From: Lepus europaeus
Taxonomy: Eukaryota > Chordata > Mammalia > Lagomorpha > Leporidae
Direction of reading: 5' to 3'
Length of the DNA stretch: 64,000 nucleotides
Assembly: GCF_033115175.1 (NCBI RefSeq)
Contig: NC_084830.1
Span: 115,408,709 to 115,472,708 of the forward strand
Shown: one piece after another, positions 24,371 through 35,514 of the stretch
How positions within the stretch are numbered: the first letter of the stretch is position 1
How the letters are laid out: every line of letters starts with the position of its first letter
Translations under genes and position numbers: made by a program
Notes under the pieces: generated by a model
Told to the model about the DNA's origin: nothing
The model's database searches: none
What the model saw: only the letters and a program-made list of their open reading frames with translations

Positions 24371-25655
24371 CCAATTTCAAAAATATATCAGAAAACAAAT
24401 GTCTTCAATTATTTGTGTTTTCAGGATAGAATGTATTACATGATGTACCAAGAAAGGTTCTTTATTTAGTATTCCAGATGCAGAAGTATATGGACCACTT
24501 AAGGTAACTTGTATGTTGGTACATATAAGCCAGGACTCAGTTAACAAAGCAGATATGTATTAAAAGGCAAAGTAAGAAATAGAGTGTTTCCTAATTCAGT
24601 CTTAGTGCTTAATAGTGAAGGTATCTCCAGATGCAATAATTTTTACATATAAGATGTCTCTTTATGTCTAATTTTGGTATGTAGAACAATATATTCAAAT
24701 CAGCTATAGTTTCCTCATCTTTAAAATGGGATTAATACGTCAGTTTATGTATGCCTAGTTTAATATCAACATAACATACCACCTGTTCTACCAAGAAACA
24801 AGCACATGGATGCTATGTTACTGCTCTCTGCCAACAATTAAGCTGTCATGTTTTGTGTGCACTTTCTGTATTTATTGAATTACAAGTTAAATAAGTTGTT
24901 GTCAAGCAGCAATTTTAAGCAGCAGCACAGGGGCCTCCCCCTGCTAAGACGTGACACCTGGCATGATGTAGTAATTGAGAAGAGTTGAACTCCATGATCA
25001 ATGTCTTATTTGAGCAAAATGAAAAATCCATGACTATAAAAATACCATGGAGCTCCGGACAAAATCATCAAGATAACGAAAGCTAAATATCAAAATGTTG
25101 CAGGGCTGTGCTGCCACATTAAACCTTCATCTTTAATGTACACATAGTCATGCCCACACTTACGTTCACACAGAATATGCATTCTCTTAGATCATGAAGT
25201 TTAAAGCAAAAATTACATATGAACTACCTATAAAGCACTGACACTCGGCCCATCTCACTTTAGCATGTTTATTCAATTTTCACTGAATTAGAATAAAATA
25301 GTTATTTTGAAAGTCTGTATTCTCTTATATGCATTTACCAAACAAGATTTAAAACGGCACCAAGTAAGGAGTTAAATTCTAAACACTGAGGGTAAATTAT
25401 TAAGGACACACATAGAAATAAATATAATCATCTGGAGACAAGAAGATATAATTAATTCTGGAAATATACTGGATAAGAGAATATATTTGGATTACTTCGT
25501 TCAAATACCTCAGTCCCACAATCCAAATAATTAAACTCTTAAGAAAAGTATTAAGCTTCAATATTTGTCTTCTGGTATTCTGTGATTATTATCTTGCTCT
25601 AACTAGTGTTTTTCCTTCAAAGCAGAATTAAATATCATGTTTAAAAAACATTCAG
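24371..25655. other. Mostly single-copy sequence; possible conserved noncoding patch
   Basis: No gene. A small MIR core (tagtttcctcatctttaaaa) lies at 24705-24735. The part at 24840-25135 has mixed composition with no repeat signature and might be a conserved noncoding element. Confidence 0.45.
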
Positions 25656-25975
25656 GAGAGATACATTAATGGTTCAGCAATTAAGACACCACTTGGGATG
25701 CCTGTATCCCAGATAGGAATGTCTGATAAGACTCCCTGCTACTTCCAGCTTCCTGTTAATACATCTGAGAGACAGTACATGATGGCTTGAGTATCCAGGT
25801 CTTGCCAACCACAGAGAGCACCCAGAAGGAGTTCAAGATTCCTGGCTTTGGCCTAGTTCAGACCCAGCTGTTGCTGGCATTTGGGAAGTGAATCAGTGAA
25901 TTAAGATCTCTCTTTCTCTCTCTCTCTCTTTATACCTTTCAAATAAAATGAAAATAAATTAATAAATAATTGAAA
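25656..25975 (+). mobile_element. Old CSINE copy
   Basis: Old-type plus-strand SINE: agcttcctgttaatacatct, gagacagtacatgatggc, tcctggctttggcctagttc, a CT-rich block, and the caaataaaatgaaaataaat tail. Confidence 0.8.
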
Positions 25976-27829
25976 AACATATTTTGGCTAATTTTTAATC
26001 CTAAATGTATAGAGATTGACAAGTATTTAATGGAAAGATCTTTCTTTTTCTGCTTTTCTGGAATACTTGAACTACTGCACTGCCTGGCTGGCTGTGGATG
26101 ATACATCTGTACCGTACAGAATAACCGTGTTCATAGTGTAAAAAAGAGCTAATGTGAGTTGTAATGAAATTTAACAGATGAAAGCTTCCATTAAATTTTG
26201 TTTATAAAGTGTTGTCCAGAATCTGATAGTAAACTCCTATAGAAATCATTTTTAGAACAGCAAAAATATGACAGGAGAGAGGTGCAATAGAGTGTGCCTA
26301 ATTCATTCCAATTCACAGAGTAATGCATTTCAATTCACACAGTGATGCATTCTAGTCCCCAACATGAGAATCCAATCTAGTTGATGCTTAGTAGAGTTGA
26401 AACAAACTCACAGCACCAGAAAACTGACAATGTCTATCTTGCTAAATAGAGAAATATTTAAAATACGTTTTCAGTATTTTTAAAGCTTAGCTATGCCTTA
26501 TTTACCAAACTATACATTAGGGCAATAGACCTATATTGTTCACAAAATAAGACAATAGCCTTTCATGTTTGCAGTTTTCAACTACTTTCATAGTAATTAA
26601 AGCTTGTCAAAAGTCAGCTCGTGATGCTCATCTAATTTTTTGGAACAGATTTAAAAGCCTAATTATAGTCAGATGTTTGAAGTTCTGGAAATCAATTTAG
26701 TGTTTATCATGAGCAACTGGCTTACCAGTATTGGAAATCTCTTCTCATGCTACACGACTGCATACAATTCCACACATTTAACTACCATCATAAATATGGA
26801 AACATTTGATTTAATGTTAAGTATTAAACCTGCAAATTAACTCCTTGCCCACACCATTTGTGGATACACACTAAGTTTGTATTAATTCTCAGATTATCTC
26901 CAGGAATTGTTGTCTTCATCTGAAACTCCTGTTTTTCAGATTAAAGGCAAATAAAATATGGAAGGTATTAAAATAATGGTTAGTGATTGCCTGGAGAGAG
27001 TCTGAGTTCACATAACCTGGCATTATTAAATTAGCTTATGTATTCTCTTGAGAAGGAATTAAGGAAAAAAAAAACTATTTTAAGAAGGGTTCCATAAAAT
27101 CTACTGGTGGGAGAGACAGGGCCTTGCATCAGTCATGATGTTCATCTTCTCATTGAAAGAGACAAAATTGGGTCAAAGGAAAGGTAGATAAAGGTTTCAA
27201 ATTTAAATATTTCTGCCTTTTTCCTTGAAAGCTAATTTATTTTGCCTGGGGGCTAGGAGTGCATATGAACCTGAGTCTTTCATCCATCTGTCACATGAAA
27301 AGTCATGATGAAAACCACAGTGAAAGTCCCTTAGGTATATAAAAGTATTCAGGATACTGTGCTTTAAGAAAAAAGTATAATTCAGCCATTAACCTATCAT
27401 AGATATCACCTGTATTTTACAGTCTGGGTTATTAAATTGAAAATAGTTAATTGACCTTCTAAGGTCATATAAGAAACTTCAACTGAGCTGGGTATTATAA
27501 GTTGCAGCATGGTGAATATGACTCCCAAACAACTTTCCAATTTCAAGCATGTATTTTCTTGGGACTATAAGCTACACATTAAAATAGTAGAAACTCTTTA
27601 GAAATTTAATTAGAGAAACACATCTTGCTCATTAAATTACATGGATTTAAGATACACTGTCATTTTTAGATAATCTTCCCAATATACAATCTTCGAAGTA
27701 ATTATAGTGTATTTTATAATTAAAATGTCAATTCAATGTTAAACTATTGTATTGTATCAACAGTAGACTAAGTGGTATAACTTCTGCTTTAATGGAGGGA
27801 GAGGTTATTCTATGTTCATTTAGGATAAA
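25976..27829. other. Unassigned AT-rich sequence
   Basis: About 1.85 kb with no gene or confidently assigned repeat, apart from a 22-base tandem duplication at 26309-26352. Confidence 0.5.
26309..26352 (+). repeat. 22-bp tandem duplication
   Basis: CAATTCACAGAGTAATGCAT at 26309 is followed directly by CAATTCACACAGTGATGCAT at 26331; the two 22-base units differ at about three positions. Confidence 0.9.
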
Positions 27830-28030
27830 TTTGTTGAGTAGTTACAATATATCATGCAATGTGTAAGATCACTGGGAATAGATACATTAGTAAGGTGAGA
27901 ACTTTGACCTCATTGATTTCAAGAACAGATGGACAAAGAAAGAAAGAGTGATAGGATGATGTGGGAAGGACAATGAAAGAAGTACAATCAAGGCACTGTG
28001 GGCATATAACATGGTTAACTAAATCAAATA
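27830..28030 (-). mobile_element. L2 fragment, antisense (probable)
   Basis: Plus strand shows aatttgttgagtagttac, atatatcatgcaatgtgt and aagatcactgggaatagat, matching the complement of the L2 3' end in order. Confidence 0.5.
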
Positions 28031-28164
28031 AGGGACTTGAGCAGTAGGGCAATTGATAGAGACAGAAAAAAAAATTAGCTATTAACTCATGTTTTCAACT
28101 ATGATGTCATAGCCACATATGAGTATTAAAAACCTATATACTTGTAGATATTCAACATTTAGAA

Positions 28165-28580
28165 AGTCATGATATTCCATCATGGAGCTTAAACTGTAAT
28201 GAGCTACACAGAAAAATATTAAAAAATGTGTTCTCTAATTTCAGGCACAGAACCCTGATCAAATACCCTTTGCTCTTGGCAACAGGGATAGAATCTGACA
28301 AACAGGCTATTTTAGATAATGATGTCAGAATAGTCTATGTTGCAAAAGTGATATTCAAGCATATATCATAAGGATGGGGGGAGTTCGTGATGCTAGGGTA
28401 TCAGAAAAGATTCCCAGACAGAAGCAGCAACAAATGTGAAACTCCTGTGGTAGAAATGAGCTTCATATGATGTAGAGAGTATAAAGACATGGCTATGCCA
28501 TGAGTAGCAGTTAAGCATACTACTCAGTACGTCTTTAAAAGATGCTGAGCAGCAAAGTGAAATGATCTCATCTAGGATAA
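28165..28580 (-). mobile_element. L2 fragment, antisense (probable)
   Basis: Contains catggagcttaaactgtaat followed downstream by cccagacagaagcagcaaca and tgtgaaactcctgtggtag, in the order expected of an inverted L2. Highly diverged. Confidence 0.42.
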
Positions 28581-28879
28581 ATATTGTCTCCCATAACCTT
28601 GCATCAACCTACACAAGTGCACCTTTGTAAAATTTATTAAGAAGCAATTTAAATGTATTAATTATTAGTGTCTAGGGTACAGACACATAGTAGTTATGCT
28701 TCAAAACTATATAAAATAAGTAGAATAACTATATCATGATTATTAATGATGTTCATAGTGCCAGGGGAACTTCACAGTTACTCTTTAAGAGTCAGAAGTG
28801 TTAAACAGTTATCTGTTGTTTCTCTGAGTGCAGAGTAATCTAGTGATGTGAACATGGGACAATAGTCAAGCAGAATTAG

Positions 28880-29080
28880 GTTTACAAGCATGTTTTTTCA
28901 ACAAAATGTTGAAGCACAATGAGCAAGTATATAACTCTTTAAATTTTAGTTTCCTCATATCTGAAAGATGGATAATGATGGCTTTTCAGAATTAACACTG
29001 GGTATGTAAAATATAGTAAATTTTGTAACACAGAGCCTAATAAATAGTATGTATACACACAATAACAATTATTATGTGTA
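28880..29080 (+). mobile_element. MIR SINE remnant
   Basis: Plus-strand MIR landmarks in order: aactctttaaattttag, tttcctcatatctgaaagat, gtaacacagagcctaataaa, tagtatg. Confidence 0.6.
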
Positions 29081-29134
29081 GACCAAATACATTTTTCTCA
29101 AATATATCTTCAGCCTAAAAATAGATTAGTAGAT

Positions 29135-29440
29135 ATGGGTCCTCACATTCAACAGATAACTAATGTGAATGCACTCTGTGATCAGAACAGCTCAAAGCAC
29201 AGTGGAGGGGAAAAAGGCACTGTCCTAATTCCAGGGAGCTCAGAGTTTAATGAAATCATGATAAACACTGTGGTGAAAACAAGCACGATGGAATACAAGA
29301 GCACAAATAAGGGGCATCTAAACAAACTTTGTAAGAAGAGGGAAGTTTTCTGGATAAAGTTCTATAGCACGGTTAGGGGGTGTTCTGGTTATATGCAAGA
29401 AGAGAAGATTTGAGGCAGGGCAGCAGCAGTAAAGAAGGAG
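29135..29440 (-). mobile_element. L2 fragment, antisense (probable)
   Basis: Contains ggcactgtcctaattccagg and gagctcagagtttaatg, the complement of the L2 'ctgtgagctccttgaggg' region. The 92-codon open frame across it is not a recognisable protein. Confidence 0.48.
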
Positions 29441-29619
29441 AAATGATTACACATTATAAAGTGGGAATTTGAATATAATTTCTTTGATTAAGTAAACATA
29501 CAACTGAAGAGCTGTGATTACAAAATACAGATCTTTCCTGTGACATGTAGTGACTAAAAATGGTAACCAACAATTTCTTCTGTCATTGAGTGTGTGTCTC
29601 AGTCTACAATCTGGAGGCG

Positions 29620-30035
29620 CAATCAATGTTCCCCTTCATGAGTCTGTGCTAGCCCCAGGACTTCCTATGACCCATAGAAAGAGGCAAAGATGACATTGGG
29701 TGAGTGAAAAACATTTAGTGGCTCACTGTTTAACCCTAGGGAAACCAATTAACATAAATATCTAGCTACCCAGAAACCACCTCGCTTTGATAATAGCCCA
29801 TGAAAAATCCACATGGAACATTATTATATAGAGTGGAGTCTTATCCCTTCATACCTTCCAGCCCATTTGAGATGCTTGAAAGACAGTGACTGCTGAACAT
29901 CTTACCGAGAACAGAAGTACCCTCTCTCTGAGCCCTGGTCAAATTCCTGACACACAGGATTTTAGGAAAGAGCAAATCATCACTATAACTTTTTAGGGTG
30001 GTTTGCTATTTAACTTTATATGACTAAAACAGTAA
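29620..30035 (+). mobile_element. Ancient LTR-like remnant (MaLR-like), uncertain
   Basis: The 3' part resembles the common ancient LTR ending: tgagccctggtcaaattcct, cacacaggattttag and taactttttagggtggtttg. The 5' part is too diverged to place. It could instead belong to another ancient repeat class. Confidence 0.42.
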
Positions 30036-31499
30036 TCTGTATGCAAAATTGAAGTTCCATTACAAACAAAGTATTAAATTCATGCAGCTGAATTTGAGAA
30101 GGCGAAGTGAGTGTTAGAAACCTACTTGATGAGCCTGGGAATGCAGTGTGCCATTGGCAGATGAAGAAAAGTGGGCTTGTGTTATGTTTGGTGGAGAACT
30201 TGGTAGACGGTCATTGCCTAGGTAATGTGTAAGACAGAAAACTGTGGGTGCAGGTAAAGGAACATGATCATTGGCAACTTTAACTACCTGTAATAAGGTT
30301 CTGAAAGAGAGAGATGAACTAAAATAAATTCTCAACTTTAAAGCAGAAATTAAATTGTTTCTAACCATTAATTACCAGATTAGAAGACAAATTTTCCATT
30401 CTGATAGTACCCAGAGGGAAAAAGATTCTTAAAGGTAACCAATCTTGTGGTGAATTTCAAATAAAGGTTGTTGTCATAAAATGCTTTGTTGAGACATCTT
30501 CGGCTGTAACACAGACACTATGGGCTTTCTCAGCAAGAAAACACACAAAAGATACCAGGAATCTTATGGAATTGTGCTACAACACCATGACTCCACCCAA
30601 AGGAGAACCTTTTTACTGTGTGTATGTGTGTGTGTTTCCCCAACAGTGTGAAATACAATGATATTCATAGGAAACTCATCTTTTTAAGAGAAATATACTG
30701 ATGAAAGCACCAACAATTTATATAAAAAGTAAAACTCAGAATTAAAAACAAAGAAGACAAACTGGAACCTCATCCTCTTAATGATAGGAAGCAGGTTAAA
30801 AGATATTCAATACAAACACTGTGAATTATATATTGGAGAGGGAGATGGAGGGGGTCAGGAGGGAGCACATAGAGGGAAGGAGAGAGAGAAAGCAAGTACT
30901 TAGAGGGAAAACCCAACATCTGACAGCTATGGAGCACTATTTCCAGGTAGAGAACTCTGGGCCCTGAACAAAGAAAGAAATTCCTTAGTCCCAGAGCAAG
31001 GCAAATAGAGACAAGTGCACAGCTCAGTTCATGACTACTATGGACCAGCAACTGCTATGTGCTCACACTTTCTGTTTGAAAAAGAGTTTCCATCATGGTA
31101 CCCTGGGTATCTAGGGTGGCAAATGACTTGTCTCTTAATTCATAAATTCCTGTGCCCAACAAATTCGACAAAAGGGTTATAACACAGCAACTATCAATGA
31201 ATAAGCCTCATCCCTTTGTAGACATTATTTTGATGACTTCCACATTATAACATAATGAGAAAGAATACTGGAAGAGATGAGCATATTTTGCACATAGGAA
31301 GGATGTAATTGCTTGTGATCAAATATAAAAAATATACACTGTTAAAATATTTCTTTTCTGATTGTGTGATGTACTTTGGCCATCAAATAGTGGAATCCAT
31401 ATCTTCTTACTTGAAACAAGATGCAGTAGAATATAATACATATACCCTATTTAAGCCCCAAGCTCAACCTTTAGGTATTCTAGCCATTGAGAAATTATT
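30036..31499. other. Unassigned sequence
   Basis: About 1.46 kb without gene. A short (GT)n lies at 30618-30638 and a purine-rich patch at 30835-30900. Confidence 0.5.
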
Positions 31500-31733
31500 T
31501 GGCCTAGTAGCTAAGCCTCCAGCTGAGACACCCACATTCCACATCTCAGTGTCTGATCTCACATCCAGACACTGATTTCAATTCCTGCTTCCTGCTAATG
31601 CACATCTTGGAATAAGCAGGTAATGGTTTCAGTGGTTTGGTACCTGCCACATATGTGGGAGACCTGGATTGAGTTCCTAGTATCTGTCTCTTTCTCTCTG
31701 CCTCTTAACGAATGAATAAATAAAGCAAACCCA
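31500..31733 (+). mobile_element. Old CSINE copy, shortened
   Basis: Plus-strand landmarks: ggcctagtagctaagcctcc, ctgcttcctgctaatgcac, tgtgggagacctggattgag, then ctctttctctctgcctctta and aatgaataaataaagc. Confidence 0.75.
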
Positions 31734-32109
31734 GCTACTTCTACTTTTGTTCTGTAAAAACAATCTCTCTGAGTCCAGAACTCTGAGAGAAGTTCCAAGC
31801 TAATCACCTGAAAACACCACTGAGAAGAGAAATGAGATGTCCGATACATGACTCAGAGCTTGTTGATCTCCCATGGTAGTTCCTCTGTTACCTGAATCCA
31901 CCTGAGTGGGTGAACACAGTGATCACATTCCAACATAAATTTTTTTGAATAACAAAATGATTTTTAAATAATTAAGTTTAAGAGATTTTTAGTTAGCAAC
32001 AAATAACTAAAATAACTTGCAAAGGGATGGAGATTATCTGATCAGATTTATGCTTTATTGGTTATCGCTCTTACAGGGCACAACCTCTATCATAAGACGC
32101 TTTTATTTT

Positions 32110-32393
32110 AAAAAGGGCATCCTTCAAACTGGCCAAAAATTGGAAGAATGCCAAAATATTTTTCAAAAGATGAAAGACTATGGTTATATACACAACATAA
32201 TATGATAAGCAGAGTTAACTAACTGTTGTTACACTCAGGAATTTGAATGGATCTTATAGACATAGGCATGAATTAAAGAAGCCAGAAAACAAGTGGTAGA
32301 TGTTGAATTACTCCATTCAATCATGTGAGAAGTTAGAATAGAGGTTTCCAAGTTAGTGTGCAGAATTTATGGGGAAAAGGCATTAGGGAACCC
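32110..32393 (+). mobile_element. Old L1 3' fragment (probable)
   Basis: Contains acataggcatgaattaaaga and agccagaaaacaagtggtag, an L1 ORF2-end motif, preceded by gccaaaaattggaagaatgc. Bounded on the right by a CSINE. Confidence 0.5.
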
Positions 32394-32691
32394 TTTTTTT
32401 TTTTTTTTTAAGATTTAGTTATTTATTTGAAAGGTAGAGTTACAGAGAGGGACACACACACACACACACAGGCAGAAAATTTGGTTCACTCCTCTTTTGG
32501 TTCCTTCCCCAAATGGCTCTAAGAGCTGGGGCTGGGCCAAGCCAAATCCAGGAGCCTGGAACTCCACTGGGGTTTCCCATGTGGGTGCAGGTACCCAAGG
32601 ATTTAGACCACCTTCTGCTGCCTCCCCCGGTACATTAGCAGGGAGCTAGATTCGAAATGAAACATCTGGGATTTGAAAAGATACCTATGTG

Positions 32692-33060
32692 TGTGGTGGA
32701 ATGAGAAGGCCATGCCAAGATGGCCGCTGGCAAGCGAGGGTCAGGTACTCAGGAATGGCTTTGAAACCCACCTGGCAATGGAGCCTGCCTGGCAAGAGGC
32801 TGTGATTGGATGGCTTTGGAAACTGCCTGGCAACAGGCTGTGATTTGTTGGAGCACAGACCACCCCTTGACCGGATTAGCTGGTCTTGGCTATATAAGCT
32901 TGTACTAACTGAAATAAACGAGTCTGCAGGCTGCTTGCCTCAAGCCCGGTTTCACCCCACTCCCAGGGTCTGTGTGGTGACTCCGTGCCTCTTGCCCCCA
33001 CCACGCTCCTCCTCTCAGAAACGAATCCACTGCAACATTGTTAAGAAATCAACTGCTACA
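32692..33060 (+). mobile_element. Solo LTR of an endogenous retrovirus
   Basis: A roughly 369-base unit beginning TGTGGTGG and ending CTGCTACA, so it has TG...CA ends. TATGTG stands on both sides (32686-32691 and 33061-33066), a 6-base target duplication; a 4-base TATG reading with a start at 32690 is also possible. Internal signals: a YY1-like AAGATGGCCGC at 32717-32727, a partly repeated U3 block (32754-32809 and 32810-32847), an inverted CCAAT box at 32805-32809, a TATATAA box at 32891-32897 and AATAAA at 32913-32918. No gag, pol or env lies nearby, so this is the product of LTR-LTR recombination. Class is not certain; the composition resembles gammaretrovirus-like LTRs. Confidence 0.85.
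32891..32918 (+). promoter_or_regulatory. LTR TATA box and polyadenylation signal
   Basis: TATATAA (32891-32897) and AATAAA (32913-32918) are only about 16 bases apart, implying a short R region if both were used. Activity cannot be judged from sequence. Confidence 0.6.
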
Positions 33061-33317
33061 TATGTGGGAAGCCAGTATTGCAGGCAGTGGCTTAACCCAC
33101 TGTACCACAATGCCACCCTCTAGGGAAAATTTTGGGTTGTTGAACATGTTCAAATTGTTCATCAGAACAGCGCATTTATGAGTAATGTATGTGAACTATC
33201 TTGTATGTTACACATGATTAATTTAGGGTAGAGAACTATTTTAAACATTAAAAAGGAAAACTCTACAAAGCAACAAAAACCACACAAAAGCATTCCTATA
33301 CTTGAATAATACTAGGG

Positions 33318-33395
33318 AAACAACTCAAGTTCAGAGAGTTTCCATGATTTGTCCAAGGTCACAGTGCTAGAAAGTAGTGACAATGGTTCTGGTAC
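33318..33395 (-). mobile_element. MIR fragment, antisense
   Basis: Plus strand aagttcagagagtttccatg then tgtccaaggtcacagtgcta is the complement of the MIR core. Confidence 0.65.
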
Positions 33396-34487
33396 GTTTT
33401 CTCCCCTTGTCAAATACTTATTTAGAGTCCAGCAGTACTTAGAATATACAAATTTTTCTGGCCACTCTTCTGTATTTTATGGCAGGAGAAGACTTATAGC
33501 AGATTTTGAAGCCCCTGGAATGATGGGTCCCTAATTACTCTTAAAGAAACACAATGGGCTTTAAGAAGTCATACAAGTTCTAGGGAAGGCAATTCCTGGG
33601 GGTTGTAAAAATCAGTGAGTTCCACCTAGTGCATTTTGTGAGAGCCAGTTTTTGTATGAATTATGTCACTGAGAGAAGCTTTGTTTCTGTCACAACAAAG
33701 GACAGTAACAGTGGCAAAAGCCTGGAAATCACCTTGAACATTACTGTGTTAGTAGACCTTTTCCTGACCTGACATACTAGCCAGACCATCTAAATGTTGT
33801 GAGTATTAGAGAAAGCATATCCATGATCTGAACTGAGTTTAGTTCACAAGAGGTTCCATTTGTTTTTATTGAGGTTAATGGATCTGTATTCACAGATCCA
33901 TTAACCTCAGATTTTTAAATGTTAAATCAGCAGCTTTAAATAAATGTTAACGTGAGACACCAATTACTGATACTGTAATACCAAATAGAGGGCAAGATTT
34001 GGAGCATTGCCTAGGAAAAATATGTGAAAAATTCTGAACTCCTTTATTAGGAAGTAAAAATGATGTAAAGATATTAATATTTTGTTGGGTCAAAGCCAAT
34101 AAAAATAAATTACTTCCCCTTTCAGAAATACATTTAGCAAATAGCTGCATAGTCTCTACAAGACTTTATGTTTCTAAACTTTCATAGGATTATGGTTATT
34201 GTTATTAATGCTACCATTACTACTCTTGCAATGCCATTACTACATTAAGGAATTGATTTACTCAGATCTTATGGCTGTAATTACCACATGCACTCACAAA
34301 ACAGTGAGTTACAGGGATACATGTGGCTCCTTGCTAAGATAGTCATTTTGCATAGTATTGCATTCAGGCTAGTACTGAGATTTATTTTGCTTTATTTTAA
34401 ATTATTTAGTATCATCTACATACTCATAGTGGAATTGATATTTAACCTTTGTTTTTGTGGTCAGAATTTCATTACAGTGAAAGGAAT
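33396..34487. other. Unassigned sequence with a perfect short hairpin
   Basis: No gene seen. The notable item is the inverted repeat at 33870-33909, described separately. Confidence 0.5.
33870..33909. repeat. Perfect inverted repeat: 18-bp stem, 4-nt loop
   Basis: TGAGGTTAATGGATCTGT (33870-33887), loop ATTC, then its exact reverse complement (33892-33909). Pairing stops sharply at both outer ends. Confidence 0.97.
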
Positions 34488-34545
34488 TTAATTCAATTCA
34501 ACATGCATTTACTGGATGCTTCTTACGAACCTAGCACTATTCTCA
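34488..34545 (-). mobile_element. Small L2-like fragment, antisense
   Basis: atgcatttactggatgcttc followed by cctagcactattctcac resembles the complement of the L2 3' end. Confidence 0.45.
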
Positions 34546-34569
34546 CGTAACAGTCCTGGTTTCTGGGGA

Positions 34570-34700
34570 ATTCTGGGCATCTGGAACCAAGCCATTCTGG
34601 TTCACATTACATCTCTGTTCAGTTGTCAAAAAGTTACTTAATCTCTTCATGCCCCAATTTCTTAATTCATTACTTATTGCATGGAGCTTTTATTGAGATA
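34570..34700 (+). mobile_element. MIR fragment
   Basis: Landmarks in order: gaaccaagccattctggttc, aaaaagttacttaatctctt, catgccccaatttctta. Confidence 0.6.
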
Positions 34701-34959
34701 CTGAGATTACAACTGGTATTACTATATGGCCACATAAGTAATGCTCCATATTTGATAGTTATCATGAGGGCATCGAGCTTACATTAGAAAAATGCCATAA
34801 ACTCTGATTGCTTATCAAGAATGAGAAGTCATTGGCAGCAACTTTCTGTTTATATGTAGGTTATTAGGATGGTAAATGCTTCTTCTAGAACAATGCTTTC
34901 TTTGGTGAGGTAATTTAGTTTTGTGAATACCATTGTACATTACAAAACTTCACTGTACA

Positions 34960-34966
34960 GTGCTCA

Positions 34967-35016
<50 letters not shown>

Positions 35017-35063
35017 GGCCCCTGCACAAGGATGACACGCAAATTTGTGAAGCGTTCATATTT
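34960..35063 (+). ncRNA. RNU6: U6 spliceosomal snRNA retrocopy (probable pseudogene)
   Basis: Nearly complete U6 snRNA, which as a functional RNA forms the catalytic core of the spliceosome with U2. The 5' stem-loop region (gtgctcacttcggcagcac), the ATACAGAGAAGATTAGCATGG core with the invariant ACAGAGA box, and GATGACACGCAAATT are present. Four differences from the conserved mammalian sequence are visible: G to A at the sixth base, CTGCAC for CTGCGC, ATTTG for ATTCG, and loss of one C in GTTCCATATTT. Three of the four are CpG decay. It is followed by A15 (35064-35078) instead of the Pol III T-run terminator. AAAACTTCACTGTACA flanks it at 34944-34959 and 35075-35090. No snRNA-type TATA box or PSE is apparent at the expected upstream distance. 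All of this indicates an L1-mediated retrocopy, very likely not expressed. Confidence 0.95.
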
Positions 35064-35090
35064 AAAAAAAAAAAAAAACTTCACTGTACA

Positions 35091-35514
35091 AAACAGAATG
35101 TACCATGCTGTTTTAAAATGATGAAGACTCAGTAGCTTAGGGATGGCATAAATTCTGGTTATTAGCAGCATATTTTATGGTCTAATAAATTATATATTTT
35201 ATGAATTTTCTATATGTATTCAAAAAGAACACATTCTTTGAACTTTGAATATATTCTTTGTGTCCTCTCATTTTCTCTGTAAACACATCACACACACAGA
35301 CACATACATGCACACACATCCTTATTCAAATCTAGAATTTCTATCTATCTACTCTTTCATTAATATATATCTATAAAATAACATATTTGAACTACACAGT
35401 TCAGATCTTCAATGTGTCCATTAATTTTCTAGGTTTGATCTCTTAATTTATGTGATTAGGATGTTAACATATTGAACTACATTTGTGTCTGTGTGTGTGT
35501 TTGTGTGTGTATTT
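35091..35514. other. Unassigned sequence with CA and GT repeats
   Basis: Imperfect (CA)n at 35284-35321 and (GT)n at 35487-35510. No gene. Confidence 0.55.

Larger units (their letters stand above)
32394..33121 (-). mobile_element. CSINE, antisense, interrupted by a solo LTR
   Basis: The left part (32394-32691) runs from a T14 run and tttatttgaaaggtagagtt through gctggggctgggccaagc to atctgggatttgaaaagat. The right part (33067-33121) continues with gcaggcagtggcttaaccca and ctgtaccacaatgcc. Removing the LTR and one TATGTG restores a continuous SINE. A short (CA)n lies at 32452-32470. Confidence 0.9.

Noticed and set aside
32806..33123. 105-codon frame over the LTR
   Set aside because: It runs through the LTR and into the CSINE; no retroviral protein is encoded by an LTR of this kind and no gag, pol or env was seen nearby.
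34960..35063. Functional U6 gene
   Set aside because: Poly(A) tail in place of a T terminator, target duplication, no apparent upstream PSE or TATA, and several changed bases.
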